Shown: positions 8,139-17,995, counted from the stretch's first letter. The stretch: DNA of 64,000 nucleotides from Aurantiacibacter sp. MUD11 (GCF_026967575.1 NZ_CP114054.1:2666001-2730000), one strand, 5' to 3'. A program made the numbers and translations. The notes: generated by a model not told the origin, from the letters alone.

Positions 8139-9553
8139 ACGCCGACCAGTCCGCTGGCCACGGCTAGGCCAAGGAAGGCCAGGAAGCCCATTGAATCGGT
8201 GATCATCGTCACGAATACGCTGGAAGCAACGGCGGGGTCCTGGTCCAGCCGTTCGAAGGCCACTGGCACCAGCACGCCGGCCATGCCCGAGACGATGATG
8301 TTGATCACCATGGCCGCCGCGATCACCGCGCCCAGTTGCCAGGTGAAGATGGCCGCCGTGGCGAGGCCGATCAGCACGGCGATGGTCGCACCGTTCATCA
8401 GCGCTACCTTCAGTTCGCGCAGCACCAGCCGCCTGGTGTTGGACCGGGTCAGCTGGTTCATGGCGATGGCGCGCACGGTCACGGCCATGGTCTGCGTGCC
8501 CGCATTGCCGCCGATGCTGGCGACGATCGGCATCAGCACGGCCAGCGCCACCAGCTTCTCGATCGCGGCGCCGAAGAAGGCGATGATCGTGCTCGCCACC
8601 ACGGCCGTGCCGAGGTTGGCGACCAGCCAGCGCACGCGGCTGGAATAGGCATCGCGCAGCGGCTCGTTGATGTCGCCTTCACCAGCACCGCTCATCAGCA
8701 GGGCGTCCTCGCCCGCCTCTTCGGAGATGATGTGAACGATGTCGTCGACCGTCAGCTGGCCCACCAGCCGCCCGCTCTCGTCCACCACGGCGGCGGAGAT
8801 CAGCGCGTATTTCTGGAACCGCAGCGCCACCTCTTCCTGATCCATGTCGACCGGGATCAGCGTCTGGTCGCGCTTCATCACGTCGGTCAGCGCCACGTCG
8901 CGCGGGGTACGCAGGATCCACGATAGCTGGCAGGTGCCGACCGGGTGGAAGCGGTGGTCGACCACGAAGACTTCCCAGAACTCGGTGGTCAGCTGGTCCT
9001 CGCGGCGCAGGTAGTCGATCAGGTCGCCCACCGTCATGCTTTCGGGCACGGCCACCAGCTCGCGCTGCATCAGGCGGCCGGCAGTCTCTTCCGGATAGGC
9101 CAGCGCGGTCTCGATGACGGCGCGGTCTTCCGCCTCCACCTCGGCCAGGATGGCCCGCTGGTCCGGCTCGTCGAGGTCCTCGATCAGCTGGACGGCGTCG
9201 TCGGTATCCAGCTGGCCGACGATCTCGGCCACGGCCTCGGGCGGCAGCGCCTCGACCATGTCCTCGCGCACATAGTCGTTCAGCTCGGCCACCACCTCGC
9301 TGCTCATCAGGTCGGTAATGGCGGCAGCCAGGTCGGCGCGCTCGCGCCGGTCGAGCAGCTCGAACAGGTCGGCGATGTCGGCGGGGTGCAGCGGTTCGAC
9401 CAGGTCGTAGACGCTGTCCTCGATCTCGTCATACAGCGCGTCGCGCACCTGTTCGACGAATTCGGGCTTCAGCCGGTTCTCCTCGTCGAACTGCTCGCCC
9501 TCACCCTGCAGGGGTGCCGCGGCGTCGCGTTCGTGGAGATCGGTATCGGCCAT
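8135..9553 (-). CDS. mgtE: Magnesium transporter MgtE
   Basis: A 472-residue Mg2+ channel. Architecture is complete: an acidic N-terminal superhelical domain (about 40-150), a CBS pair (about 150-275) that gates by sensing cytosolic Mg2+, and a C-terminal membrane domain with about five helices carrying the conserved P-I-V-A-S-I-G-G-N-A-G-T-Q segment of the pore. ATG 9553 gives MADTDLHERD; an in-frame TTG at 9589 is a less likely start. Divergent from the cyclophilin gene. Confidence 0.95.
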   Translation of the reverse strand: MADTDLHERDAAAPLQGEGEQFDEENRLKPEFVEQVRDALYDEIEDSVYDLVEPLHPADIADLFELLDRRERADLAAAITDLMSSEVVAELNDYVREDMVEALPPEAVAEIVGQLDTDDAVQLIEDLDEPDQRAILAEVEAEDRAVIETALAYPEETAGRLMQRELVAVPESMTVGDLIDYLRREDQLTTEFWEVFVVDHRFHPVGTCQLSWILRTPRDVALTDVMKRDQTLIPVDMDQEEVALRFQKYALISAAVVDESGRLVGQLTVDDIVHIISEEAGEDALLMSGAGEGDINEPLRDAYSSRVRWLVANLGTAVVASTIIAFFGAAIEKLVALAVLMPIVASIGGNAGTQTMAVTVRAIAMNQLTRSNTRRLVLRELKVALMNGATIAVLIGLATAAIFTWQLGAVIAAAMVINIIVSGMAGVLVPVAFERLDQDPAVASSVFVTMITDSMGFLAFLGLAVASGLVGV

Positions 9554-9654
9554 CACTCGCGGGTCTATGCAGATGCGTGGCAAAAGCAAGGCAGCGGGTG
9601 ACTTATGCCCCCCGATCCTCTAACCCGCAGCCAAACTTCCAAGGAGACTATTCA

Positions 9655-10119
9655 ATGGCTGACGAGAAACTGACCTTCACCCTCGATTGCGGTGACGGCA
9701 AGGGTGGCGATGTCGTGATCAAGCTGCGCGACGACCTGGCCCCCAACCACGTGGCCCGCATCACCGAGCTGGCGAAGGAAGGCTTCTACGATGGCGTGGT
9801 GTTCCACCGCGTGATCCCCGGCTTCATGGCGCAGGGTGGCGACCCCACCGGCACCGGCATGAGCGGTTCGGACAAGCCCGACCTGAAGCAGGAATTCAGC
9901 AACGAACCGCACGTGCGCGGCGTCTGCTCCATGGCCCGCACCATGGACCCGAACAGCGCCAACTCGCAGTTTTTCATCTGCTTCGACGACGCGCGTTTCC
10001 TCGACAACCAGTACACCGTCTGGGGCGAGGTCGAGAGCGGCATGGAGCATATCGACGCACTGCCCACCGGCGAGCCGCCGCGCGAGCCGGGCAAGATCGT
10101 CAAGGCGACCGTCGCCTGA
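9655..10119 (+). CDS. ppiB: Peptidyl-prolyl cis-trans isomerase, cyclophilin type (cytoplasmic)
   Basis: A 154-residue cyclophilin. Diagnostic segments are FYDGVVFHRVIPGFMAQGGD (active-site Arg), SMARTMDPNSANSQFFICF and the WGEVESGM region. There is no signal peptide, so it corresponds to the cytoplasmic PpiB class. AAGGAGA sits 7 bp before ATG 9655. A strong intrinsic terminator follows the stop. Confidence 0.95.
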   Translation: MADEKLTFTLDCGDGKGGDVVIKLRDDLAPNHVARITELAKEGFYDGVVFHRVIPGFMAQGGDPTGTGMSGSDKPDLKQEFSNEPHVRGVCSMARTMDPNSANSQFFICFDDARFLDNQYTVWGEVESGMEHIDALPTGEPPREPGKIVKATVA

Positions 10120-10140
10120 GGCGATTGCCAACCGCATACG

Positions 10141-10169
10141 AAAAGGGGGCCATGCGGCCCCCTTTTTTT
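10141..10169. terminator. Bidirectional intrinsic terminator
   Basis: A perfect 7-bp stem GGGGGCC / GGCCCCC with loop ATGC (10145-10162), flanked by AAAA on the left and seven T on the right. It can terminate the cyclophilin gene on the plus strand and the SnoaL-like gene arriving on the minus strand. Confidence 0.93.
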
Positions 10170-10186
10170 GTGCCGGTGCGGCGGGA

Positions 10187-11146
10187 TTACTCTCCTTGCG
10201 GCGTCACGTCGCGGCTGCGGATCAGCCACTGGCCGTCCTGCTTCACCACCACGTCGCGGCCGCGGCCCTGCGCCAAAAGCTGCGGCGTTTCCGCGCCCGG
10301 CGAGCCGCCGGTGACCGTCTGCCAGTAATAGTTCACCACCGCCACGCTGGGCGAGAGGAAGGAAATATTCTGGTTCGACATGACGTGGTAGAGCGTCGGC
10401 GAGTCCTCGTTACGGTTGGCACCGAGGTCCACCACCATCTGCCGCAGGTTGTCGCGGCCCTGCGTGCCGAGGAACGAGCCGTCCTCCGTGAACACGGCGG
10501 CATAGGCATCGGGATTCCAGCTATCGATGGCGCGGACATAGCGCCACATCAGGTCCTCGATCAGCGCGCGGTCCTGCGCCTGCTGCAGCACCTGGTTGAC
10601 GTCGAGCGCAGCCGGCGGGCCGCCGGTGGGCAAAGTGGCCGGGTCCCAGTGCTCGTCGGCCTTGCCGTCGACGAAGCGCCAGGTGTCGAACCAGGTCGTG
10701 GTGTAGGTCTGCGTCGGATCGTCGGCATAGGGGACGATCCGGCGGGTGAGGATGGTCACGTAGTCGTCTTCCGCCATCACCGCGACCACGCCGTTCGGAT
10801 CGTCTGCCGACAGCGCCGGGCAGGGATCGAGCGGCTGCACGTTGGCGATCTGGGTGAAGTAGTAGATCACCCCTTCCAGCCCCGATGCGGCGACCGGGTT
10901 GTGCTGGATGTAGCGGTCGGTCAGCCAGTTGCCGGCGTCCGCCCAGTGGCCGCACTTGAGCAGGTCGCGCTGGATGCGCAGCGCCGCCTGCTTGTTGCGG
11001 TGGAGTACCGGGTCGTCGCTGGTAAACAGGCTTTCCGGGTCCGGATGCGGCACCACCGGATCGCTGAGCGCGCGCATCTGCGCGGCAGCGGGCGTGGCGG
11101 TTGCGGCAAGTGCCGTGGCGGCAAGCAGGCTGGTCCAGAGTTTCAT
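10187..11146 (-). CDS. Exported SnoaL-like (NTF2-fold) protein
   Basis: A 319-residue secreted protein: signal peptide MKLWTSLLAATALAATATPAAAQ, then two tandem NTF2/SnoaL-type halves. The first half has a long helix with LLKCGHWADAGNWLTDRYIQHNP, typical of SnoaL-like polyketide-cyclase relatives. The second (about 195-310) begins with a helix ALIEDLMWRYVRAIDSW followed by an FTEDG strand. Small-molecule isomerases, dehydratases and pure binding proteins share this fold, so no reaction is assigned. AGAGGGA lies about 7 bp before ATG 11146. Two fused NTF2 halves behind a signal peptide is less usual than a single domain. Confidence 0.75.
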   Translation of the reverse strand: MKLWTSLLAATALAATATPAAAQMRALSDPVVPHPDPESLFTSDDPVLHRNKQAALRIQRDLLKCGHWADAGNWLTDRYIQHNPVAASGLEGVIYYFTQIANVQPLDPCPALSADDPNGVVAVMAEDDYVTILTRRIVPYADDPTQTYTTTWFDTWRFVDGKADEHWDPATLPTGGPPAALDVNQVLQQAQDRALIEDLMWRYVRAIDSWNPDAYAAVFTEDGSFLGTQGRDNLRQMVVDLGANRNEDSPTLYHVMSNQNISFLSPSVAVVNYYWQTVTGGSPGAETPQLLAQGRGRDVVVKQDGQWLIRSRDVTPQGE

Positions 11147-11214
11147 CAGGCAATCCCTCTCATTGACTTTGCCCGACTTTGCCCGATTTCGGCCGGCCTT
11201 GCTAGGGGGTGTCG

Positions 11215-12093
11215 CTACAAGCCTGCGTTGACCAGCCAATCGTGGAAAATTCGCACCGGTCGCGCCTCCAGGTCTGCTGGACGACAGATGAACCAGTAGG
11301 AATAGGGGCTTTCCACCTTCACGTCGTAGAGCTTGGCGAGGCGGGGATCCTTGTTCCGCGCCAGGTGGTCGTCATGCATCATGGCGATGCCCATGCCCTG
11401 CGCCGCCGCTTCCAGGATCAGCTGGCCGGAATCGTAGTGATCGATGGCGGCCGGTTGCAGGTTGCGGATGCCCAGCGCTTCCTTCCAGGCATCGAAGCTG
11501 CCCGGCATGTCGGTGTGCAGCAGGAAGGTCTGCTTCTCCAGCTTGGCGATGTCGGGCGTGTCGCCCAGTTCCTCTGCCAGCTGGGTATTGGCGATGGCGT
11601 GGACCGTGTTCTGGTCCAGCTGCACCGAATAGAGGCTGGGATCGGGCTTCGCGGTCAGCGTGATGGCGGCGTCCAGCGTGTCGCCGACGCGGTCGATCAG
11701 GTGCGGTCCGGTGTCGATGTCGAGGTGCAGGCGCGGGTGCGAAGCGCGCAGTTCGCCAAGGCGCGGGAACAGCCGCTGGGTGCCGAACAGCGGCATGACG
11801 CCAAGGCGCAGGCGCAGCAGTTGCAGGTTCTCCGACTGCGACTCCACGGCGGCGGCCAGCGATTCGAGATGCGGCGCGACGGCATCGTAGAACTGCCGTC
11901 CCTCGTCGGTCAGCTTCATCGTCTGGCCCGAGCGCGAGAACAGCTTGCGTCCGGTGAAAGTCTCGAGATTGCTGATCCGGCGAGACAGCGCCGAGGGGCT
12001 CAGCCCCAGCTCATGCGCGGCTGCGCGCGCCGAGCCCAGGCGGACGACGCGGATGAAGGCTTCGAGCGCACGTAGGGGCGGTAGACGACGCAT
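11215..12093 (-). CDS. LysR-family transcriptional regulator (GcvA-like)
   Basis: A 292-residue regulator. An N-terminal winged helix-turn-helix (about 3-62: LRALEAFIRV...AAAHELGLSPSALSRRISNLE) is followed by a substrate-binding domain that spans the remainder. The ATG at 12093 (MRRLPPLRALEAF) fits the usual LysR start; the frame is open to 12171. No divergently transcribed target lies next to it: upstream is corC on the same strand and downstream the SnoaL-like gene, so its ligand and regulon cannot be inferred. Confidence 0.9.
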   Translation of the reverse strand: MRRLPPLRALEAFIRVVRLGSARAAAHELGLSPSALSRRISNLETFTGRKLFSRSGQTMKLTDEGRQFYDAVAPHLESLAAAVESQSENLQLLRLRLGVMPLFGTQRLFPRLGELRASHPRLHLDIDTGPHLIDRVGDTLDAAITLTAKPDPSLYSVQLDQNTVHAIANTQLAEELGDTPDIAKLEKQTFLLHTDMPGSFDAWKEALGIRNLQPAAIDHYDSGQLILEAAAQGMGIAMMHDDHLARNKDPRLAKLYDVKVESPYSYWFICRPADLEARPVRIFHDWLVNAGL

Positions 12094-12214
12094 GGCGGCA
12101 ATGTCGGTGCGAAATTCCCTGCTGTCGAGGGCAAATCGCCAAGGAGGCAGAGGTTTTTTGCCGCACTGCACAAGAAAATTGTGCGACGCGAAGCAAATAT
12201 GACCGCTCCGTGAC

Positions 12215-13156
12215 CTAACCTTCGGCTACTTGCTCGTTCTCGGCGGGCTTGTGCAGCCGCAGGCGGGTGACGTGGGTTTCGTCGCCCTCGGTCACTTCGA
12301 TCTGCCAGCCGCTGGGGTGAGTCAGCACGGTGCCGGGTTGCGGCACTTCCTCGGCCAGCACGAAGGCGAGGCCGCCCAGCGTGTCGACTGCCTCTTCCAC
12401 TTCGGCCAGCTGCGGATCGCCCACCACCTTGGCCACGTCGTCCAGCTCGGCACGGGCATCGGCATCCCACACGCCCTCGTCGACGGCGACGACCTGTTCT
12501 TCCGGAGTCTCGTCGTGCTCGTCCTCGATCTCGCCGACGATTTCCTCGACCAGGTCCTCGATGGTGATGATGCCGTCGGTACCGGAGAATTCGTCCACCA
12601 CGATGGCCAGGTGCACCCGGCGGGCGCGCATGTCGGCCAGCACGTCCAGCGCGCCGCGCGCCTGCGGCACGTAGAGCGGCTGGCGCATCAGCGTGGTCCA
12701 GTCGCGCGGGGCTTCCCTGCCGGCGGCGAGATAGGCGAACACATCCTTGATGTGCATCATGCCGATCACGTTATCCAGCTGGTCGCGGTAGACCGGCATG
12801 CGCGAGTGGCCGTGCTCGGCGAACAGCGCCACCAGCTCGTCCCAGCTGGCATCGGCCGGCACCGCCACGATCTCGCTGCGCGGGATCGCCACGTCGTCGG
12901 CATCGTGCTCGCTGAAATGCAGCAGGTTGCGCAGCATGGTGAGTTCGGTGGCGGAGAGATCGCCCGAACCAAGCTCGCTGGCGCTGCCATTGCCGGCCTC
13001 GCCCTCGTGCTCGTCGATCGCCTCTTCCAGCTGCGCGCGCAGGGAGGTGTCGCCCGGCTCATCGAACAGGCGGCGAATGGCATTCCACAATCCGCCGCCG
13101 TGAGTACTTTCCGCCTCTCCCTGTTGGGAGTCTTCCGGTCTATCTGTGTCGGGCAT
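12215..13156 (-). CDS. corC: CBS-domain HlyC/CorC-family protein
   Basis: A 313-residue cytoplasmic CorC-type protein: an acidic N-terminus, a pair of CBS domains (about 80-205, with PRSEIVAVPADASWDELV and DEFSGTDGIITIEDLVEEIVGEI), and a C-terminal transporter-associated CorC/HlyC domain. CorC proteins have been linked to Mg2+/Co2+ efflux. Last gene of the minus-strand set phoH-ybeY-corC; only 17 bp separate it from ybeY. Confidence 0.92.
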   Translation of the reverse strand: MPDTDRPEDSQQGEAESTHGGGLWNAIRRLFDEPGDTSLRAQLEEAIDEHEGEAGNGSASELGSGDLSATELTMLRNLLHFSEHDADDVAIPRSEIVAVPADASWDELVALFAEHGHSRMPVYRDQLDNVIGMMHIKDVFAYLAAGREAPRDWTTLMRQPLYVPQARGALDVLADMRARRVHLAIVVDEFSGTDGIITIEDLVEEIVGEIEDEHDETPEEQVVAVDEGVWDADARAELDDVAKVVGDPQLAEVEEAVDTLGGLAFVLAEEVPQPGTVLTHPSGWQIEVTEGDETHVTRLRLHKPAENEQVAEG

Positions 13157-13173
13157 CGCCCTGTCGCTGTCCC

Positions 13174-13665
13174 CTATGGTGCGTTATCTGGCGTATATGG
13201 GTTGCCGATGCCCAAAAGTGCAAGCGCCTTCACTTCCAGCGCTTCCATTTCTTCCGCATCTTGCTCGGAAATCTCGTGATCGTGGCCGGCCAGGTGCAGC
13301 AGGCCGTGCACGATCAGGTGGCTGGCGTGGTGGTCCAGCGGCACGCCCTTTTCCGCCGCCTCACGGGCGCAGGTCTCGTAGGCGAGGGCGATATCGCCCA
13401 GCATTTCCGGCGGGCCGTCCGGGTCGAGATGGACCAGGTCCTCGCGCTCCAGCATGGGGAAGCTGAGCACGTTGGTGGGCTTGTCGCGCTGGCGCCATTC
13501 GCGGTTGAGTTCATGGATGCGCGCATCGCTGGTGAACAGCAGGCTGGTGACCAGACGCGGCTGGTCCAATTCCTCGGCCACCTGCGCCAGCGCCTCTGCC
13601 GCGCGGGCCGCCAGCGCTTCCCACTCGCCGTCAGGCCAGTCTTCGATGTCGATTTCCAGTTCCAT
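13174..13665 (-). CDS. ybeY: Endoribonuclease YbeY (rRNA maturation factor)
   Basis: A 163-residue single-domain metalloprotein involved in 16S rRNA 3' maturation and ribosome quality control. The zinc motif HGLLHLAGHDH is near residues 125-135, preceded by TNVLSFPMLE and LGDIALAYE, both characteristic. ATG 13665 is five bp after the phoH stop; the phoH-ybeY-corC order is widely conserved in proteobacteria. Confidence 0.96.
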   Translation of the reverse strand: MELEIDIEDWPDGEWEALAARAAEALAQVAEELDQPRLVTSLLFTSDARIHELNREWRQRDKPTNVLSFPMLEREDLVHLDPDGPPEMLGDIALAYETCAREAAEKGVPLDHHASHLIVHGLLHLAGHDHEISEQDAEEMEALEVKALALLGIGNPYTPDNAP

Positions 13666-13670
13666 CGCGC

Positions 13671-14729
13671 TCAGTCGGCGTGGCCGAGTCCTTCGGCGGG
13701 GCCTTCGTAAGCCTCGACGATGCGGCCCACGATCGGGTGGCGCACCACGTCGGCGGCGGTGAAGCGGGTGACGCCGATGCCTTCCAGCCCCTCGACGCGC
13801 TGCACCGCGTCGGCAAGGCCGCTCATGTGGGCGCCGCCGGGAATGTCCACCTGCTTGGGATCGCCGCACACCACCATGCGGCTGTTCTGGCCGAAGCGGG
13901 TGAGGAACATCTTCATCTGCTCGCGCGTGGTGTTCTGCGCCTCGTCGAGGATGACGAAGGCATCGGACAGCGTGCGCCCGCGCATGAAGGCGATGGGCGC
14001 AATCTCGATCTCGCCGCTGGCGATGCGGCGGTCCACCTGTTCGGGCGGCATGCAGTCGTACAGCGCGTCGTAGAGTGGGCGCAGGTAGGGATCGACCTTT
14101 TCCTTCATGTCGCCGGGCAAGAAGCCCAGTCGCTCGCCCGCCTCGACTGCCGGACGCGACAGGATCAGGCGCTGCACACTGCCGGTGATCAGCTGGCTGA
14201 CCGCCTGGGCCACGGCGAGGTAGGTCTTGCCCGTGCCCGCCGGGCCGAGCGCGAAGATCAGGTCGCGACTGGCCAGCTGGCGCATGTAGTCGCCCTGCGT
14301 GGCGCTGCGCGGGGTGATGGTCTTCTTGCGGGTGCGAATCATGATCGGCGGCACCTTGGCGTCGCCGGTGATGATGCCGTCCAGCGTCGGCTCGTTGGAC
14401 ATGGCAATCAGCGCCTCGATGGCGCCGGCGTCCATCTCTTCGCCGGTCAGCAGCTTTTCGTGCAGCTTCAGCAGCACGTCGCGGGCGCGGGCGACATCGT
14501 CCTCCGCCCCTTCGATGGAAACCTTGTCTCCGCGCGCGGCGATATAGACGCCGAGACGGTTCTCTATCTGGACGAGGTTGGCGTCGAATTCGCCGAACAG
14601 CGCGCCGAGCACGGCCTGGTCGTCAAACGTGACTTCGATCCGGGCGCGGCGGGAAGCGTCTCGGCGCTCTTCCGGATGGGCGATCGTGGCAGCATGATTG
14701 CCGCCATCGCGGGTTGCTTTGCGAGCCAT
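13671..14729 (-). CDS. phoH: PhoH-like ATPase
   Basis: A 352-residue P-loop protein of the PhoH/YbeZ family, partner of YbeY in rRNA processing in several bacteria. An N-terminal KH-like region (about 40-110) precedes the ATPase core with Walker A GPAGTGKT, the conserved RLILSRPAVEAGERLGFLPGD segment and Walker B ILDEAQN. ATG 14729 has AAAGGA 5 bp upstream. In-frame open sequence extends to 15008 but lacks family similarity. Confidence 0.95.
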   Translation of the reverse strand: MARKATRDGGNHAATIAHPEERRDASRRARIEVTFDDQAVLGALFGEFDANLVQIENRLGVYIAARGDKVSIEGAEDDVARARDVLLKLHEKLLTGEEMDAGAIEALIAMSNEPTLDGIITGDAKVPPIMIRTRKKTITPRSATQGDYMRQLASRDLIFALGPAGTGKTYLAVAQAVSQLITGSVQRLILSRPAVEAGERLGFLPGDMKEKVDPYLRPLYDALYDCMPPEQVDRRIASGEIEIAPIAFMRGRTLSDAFVILDEAQNTTREQMKMFLTRFGQNSRMVVCGDPKQVDIPGGAHMSGLADAVQRVEGLEGIGVTRFTAADVVRHPIVGRIVEAYEGPAEGLGHAD

Positions 14730-14834
14730 CTGTTCCTTTCGAACTCTGCAGGGAAGATAGGCTGCGCACGGCGTTAGGCAAGCCGGGCACTGCAATTGCG
14801 CGGTGGAAAGTAGCACCACCGTCATAATTGCGGT

Positions 14835-15737
14835 ATGTGCAAGCCCATGAAAACGCGCCTTCTTGCTTCGCTTGCGGCGTTTGCTGCCGTTGTCGTCACC
14901 CCGGCCACCGCCGCCGCGCAGGAAGCGCGTGACATCGTGGTGGAAGGCGAGGCGCCCGAAGAACCGGCCACGGTGCGCGAAGCGGTGCAGACCATGGCGC
15001 GCGAACATGGCCGCGACGTTCCTTCAACCCGCTTCTTCGACGAATTGTGCGTTTCGGTCAGCGGGCTGAACGCGGCGGGCAATGCCTATGTCGCGCAGCG
15101 CATCTTGGAGAACGCGGCGCAGGCTGGGCTGGACGGCTCGGCCGACTGTTCGCGCGCGAACGCGCTGGTGCTGGTCTGGCACGATCCGGCAGGACTGGTG
15201 GAGCGGATCAAGGACGAGCAGCCCTGGCTGCTGCCCGAACAGCAGCGCAACGATGTCGACCGCGCCATCTACCGGGGCGAGCAGGTGCTCGTCTGGCACA
15301 ACGAGGAAACCTACAACGCCGGAGGCCGTCCGATCGGTTTCCAGCAGAATGTCGCCGGCGGCACGCAGGGCGTGCACAATGCGCTGAGCGTGGAGACGCG
15401 GGTCAACAACAACGGCTGGCCGCGCCGGGTCGACCTGGAATTCAGCCGCGCCGTGATCAGCGCGGTCATCATCGTCGATGCCGATGTCGTGCCCGGCATG
15501 GAGATCGACCGGCTGGCCGACTACGCCACTATGCGGCTGATGGCGCCCGACCTCGTGCCGCTGGACGAGCCTGGCTCGCCTTCCAGCGTCACCTCGCCAT
15601 TTCCTGTCGCGGGCGGTCCGGATGCGATGACGCGCTTCGACCGCGCCTATCTCGAAGCCCTGTACGACCTTGCTCCCAATGCGCCCGCCATCCGTCTGGC
15701 CGGAGCCGTGGCGCGTGCCTATGAAGGCGAGGAATAG
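14835..15737 (+). CDS. Exported protein of unknown function
   Basis: A 300-residue protein with a clear Sec signal (MKTRLLASLAAFAAVVVTPATAAAQ when counted from ATG 14847; 14835 is the first ATG). Two cysteines at about residues 72 and 103 may form a disulfide. A region near 105-130 (ALVLVWHDPAGLVERIKDEQ) and the aromatic pair VWHNEETYN are the most distinctive parts. No membrane segment or enzyme motif is visible. It is the only plus-strand gene inside a minus-strand housekeeping block, lying between phoH and miaB. I recognise no named domain. Confidence 0.7.
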   Translation: MCKPMKTRLLASLAAFAAVVVTPATAAAQEARDIVVEGEAPEEPATVREAVQTMAREHGRDVPSTRFFDELCVSVSGLNAAGNAYVAQRILENAAQAGLDGSADCSRANALVLVWHDPAGLVERIKDEQPWLLPEQQRNDVDRAIYRGEQVLVWHNEETYNAGGRPIGFQQNVAGGTQGVHNALSVETRVNNNGWPRRVDLEFSRAVISAVIIVDADVVPGMEIDRLADYATMRLMAPDLVPLDEPGSPSSVTSPFPVAGGPDAMTRFDRAYLEALYDLAPNAPAIRLAGAVARAYEGEE

Positions 15738-15740
15738 GCC

Positions 15741-17075
15741 CTAGGCCGAAACGCTTTCGAGCACGCGCCCCTTCAGCGAGTTGGGACCGGCCTCGGCCAG
15801 CTCCACGCGTACCAGGTCACCGATCTGTGCGTCGCCTTCGAAGAATACCGATTGCAGCCACGGTGACTTGCCGAGCCACTGGCCGGGGTACTTGCCCTTG
15901 CGCTCGACCAGCACCTCGCAGGTCTTGCCGACGCTCGCCTCGTTGAAGGCCAGCTGGTCGCGGTTGAGCGCGGCCTGCAGGCGCTGCAGGCGCTCGTCCA
16001 TCACTTCCTTGGCGATCTGGTCGTCCATCGACGCAGCCGGAGTGCCGGGACGGGGCGAGTACTTGAAGCTGAAGGCCTGCGCGTAACGCACGGCATCGAC
16101 GATCTGCAGCGTTTCCTCGAACTCGGCATCGGTTTCGCCGGGGAAGCCGACGATAAAGTCGCCGGACAGGGCGATGTCGGGGCGTACTTCGCGGAAGCGG
16201 TCGAGCAGCTTGAGGTAGCTGTCCGCCGTGTGGCTGCGGTTCATCGCCTTCAGCACCCGGTCGGAGCCGCTCTGCACCGGCAGGTGCAGATAGGGCATCA
16301 GCTTGTCGATCTCGCCATGGGCCGCGATCAGCCCGTCGGTCATGTCGTTGGGATGGCTGGTGGTGTAGCGGATACGCTTGAGGTCCGGCAGCCTGGCCAG
16401 CTCCTTCACCAGCCCGTCGAGCCCTACGGCGCGGCCCTTGGCGTCCTCGCCGCTCCAGGCATTCACGTTCTGGCCCAGCAGCGTGATTTCGCGCGCGCCG
16501 GCATCGACCAGCCGCGCAGCTTCGTCGACCAGTTCGCCGAACGGGCGGGAGATTTCCGCACCGCGGGTGTAGGGTACCACGCAATAGGTGCAGAACTTGT
16601 CGCACCCTTCCTGCACCGTCAGGAACGCCGTCGGCGCCACCTTGCGGCGCTTGGGCAGGGCGGCGAACTTGGCGTCCTCCGGCATGTCGGTGTCGGTGGA
16701 GCGTTCACCCTTCACCGCGCGGTCGAGCATGTCGGGCAGGCGGTGATAGGCCTGCGGGCCGACCACCATGCCCACCGCCGGGGCGCGCGCCATGATTTCC
16801 TCGCCCTCGGCCTGCGCCACGCAGCCCGCCACCGCGATCAGCGGCTTGGAGCCGTCGGCCTTCCTCAGCCGGCCGATATCGGAATAGACCTTCTCGGTCG
16901 CCTTCTCGCGGATGTGGCAGGTGTTGAGCACCACCAGGTCCGCCTCCTCACCATCGGCGGCAGGCTTGATGCCCTTGGCATCGAGCAGTTCGGCCATGCG
17001 CTCGCCGTCATAGACGTTCATCTGGCAGCCGAAGCTCTTAACCCGGTAGGTCTTGGGGGTGTCACTCGGTTTCAT
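15741..17075 (-). CDS. miaB: tRNA-2-methylthio-N6-dimethylallyladenosine synthase
   Basis: Radical-SAM methylthiotransferase that converts i6A37 to ms2i6A37 in tRNAs reading UNN codons. The 444 residues contain the N-terminal MTTase domain with three conserved cysteines (SFGCQMN, LNTCHIR, AVAGC), the radical-SAM cluster motif in [10 protein letters not shown] (about 153-162), and a C-terminal TRAM domain (about 375-440). It ends just after the convergent exported protein, with 3 bp between stop codons. Confidence 0.96.
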   Translation of the reverse strand: MKPSDTPKTYRVKSFGCQMNVYDGERMAELLDAKGIKPAADGEEADLVVLNTCHIREKATEKVYSDIGRLRKADGSKPLIAVAGCVAQAEGEEIMARAPAVGMVVGPQAYHRLPDMLDRAVKGERSTDTDMPEDAKFAALPKRRKVAPTAFLTVQEGCDKFCTYCVVPYTRGAEISRPFGELVDEAARLVDAGAREITLLGQNVNAWSGEDAKGRAVGLDGLVKELARLPDLKRIRYTTSHPNDMTDGLIAAHGEIDKLMPYLHLPVQSGSDRVLKAMNRSHTADSYLKLLDRFREVRPDIALSGDFIVGFPGETDAEFEETLQIVDAVRYAQAFSFKYSPRPGTPAASMDDQIAKEVMDERLQRLQAALNRDQLAFNEASVGKTCEVLVERKGKYPGQWLGKSPWLQSVFFEGDAQIGDLVRVELAEAGPNSLKGRVLESVSA

Positions 17076-17121
17076 GGAGGCGCGCCCCTACAGCATTCGC
17101 GGCGCGGGGTGAAGCCTTCGC

Positions 17122-17985
17122 CTAGGTCGGCGGATCATCGGGCTGCTGCTTGGGCGTGTAGCGGACCGGTTTCACGTCGAGACCGTAGTCGCGCAGCGGC
17201 TTGCCGAGGCATTCGCCCAGCTTTTCCTCGATCTCGGCGCGGGCCTTGGCGGAGATTTCCTTGCGATTGCCGTTCTCCGCCGGGTCGAAGGGCTCGAGAT
17301 AATGGATCGTGACCGGGAAACTGCCCTTGCGCGAGAGGATGCGCTTGAAGTTGTTCACGCCGCTTTCGTCACCGATCCAGCCGATTTCCTCGGCGACCGG
17401 GCCGTAGTCGATCACCACCGGCTGCACCATCACGCCCGGCGGCGGGGGCTCGAGCATTTTCAGCAGCGAGGTCTTGAACGGCAGCAGCGATTGCCCGTCG
17501 GTGGTCGTGCCTTCGGGGAAGATGGTGACGGACCAGTTGTCGGCCATCGCCTCGCGCACGGCGTTGATCTGGGCGGCGACGTTATTGCGCGCCTCGCGCT
17601 TGACGTAGACGGTGCGGTTGAGGCTGGCGAGCCAGCCGACCACGGGGGCTTTCTCCAGCTCCGCCTTGGCGACGAAGGCCGTGCCGCTGGCGCCCGCCTG
17701 TGCCAGGATATCCAGCCACGAAACGTGGTTGGAAAGGAACACCACGTCGCGCCGCAGTGCCGTCCCCTCGGTCTTCACCCGTGCCCCGCAGATGCGCGCG
17801 CCCCAGCGCAGGAACAGCATGGGGAAGGGCGAGCCATAGGCAAGGGTGCGATAGAGATAATGCAGCGGCACGCAGACCAGCAGCGCCAGGAGCAGCAGCA
17901 ATGTGCGGGCAATCAGCCGCACCCAGCCGATCACGCCGATATTCGTGGGGACGCCCTCGGCAATGGCAGCACGTTCGGGCGACAC
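17122..17985 (-). CDS. plsC: 1-acyl-sn-glycerol-3-phosphate acyltransferase
   Basis: Membrane-bound acyltransferase that makes phosphatidic acid from lysophosphatidic acid. Has an N-terminal hydrophobic anchor (about 15-42), catalytic HX4D in NHVSWLD, and the glycerol-phosphate-binding FPEGTT block followed by a Pro-rich loop. I chose GTG 17985, which lies 10 bp after the fur stop and is preceded by TGAGG. The frame is open further upstream but that part overlaps fur. The 287 residues fit the family. Confidence 0.9.
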   Translation of the reverse strand: MSPERAAIAEGVPTNIGVIGWVRLIARTLLLLLALLVCVPLHYLYRTLAYGSPFPMLFLRWGARICGARVKTEGTALRRDVVFLSNHVSWLDILAQAGASGTAFVAKAELEKAPVVGWLASLNRTVYVKREARNNVAAQINAVREAMADNWSVTIFPEGTTTDGQSLLPFKTSLLKMLEPPPPGVMVQPVVIDYGPVAEEIGWIGDESGVNNFKRILSRKGSFPVTIHYLEPFDPAENGNRKEISAKARAEIEEKLGECLGKPLRDYGLDVKPVRYTPKQQPDDPPT

Positions 17986-17995
17986 GGGGCTGGCC

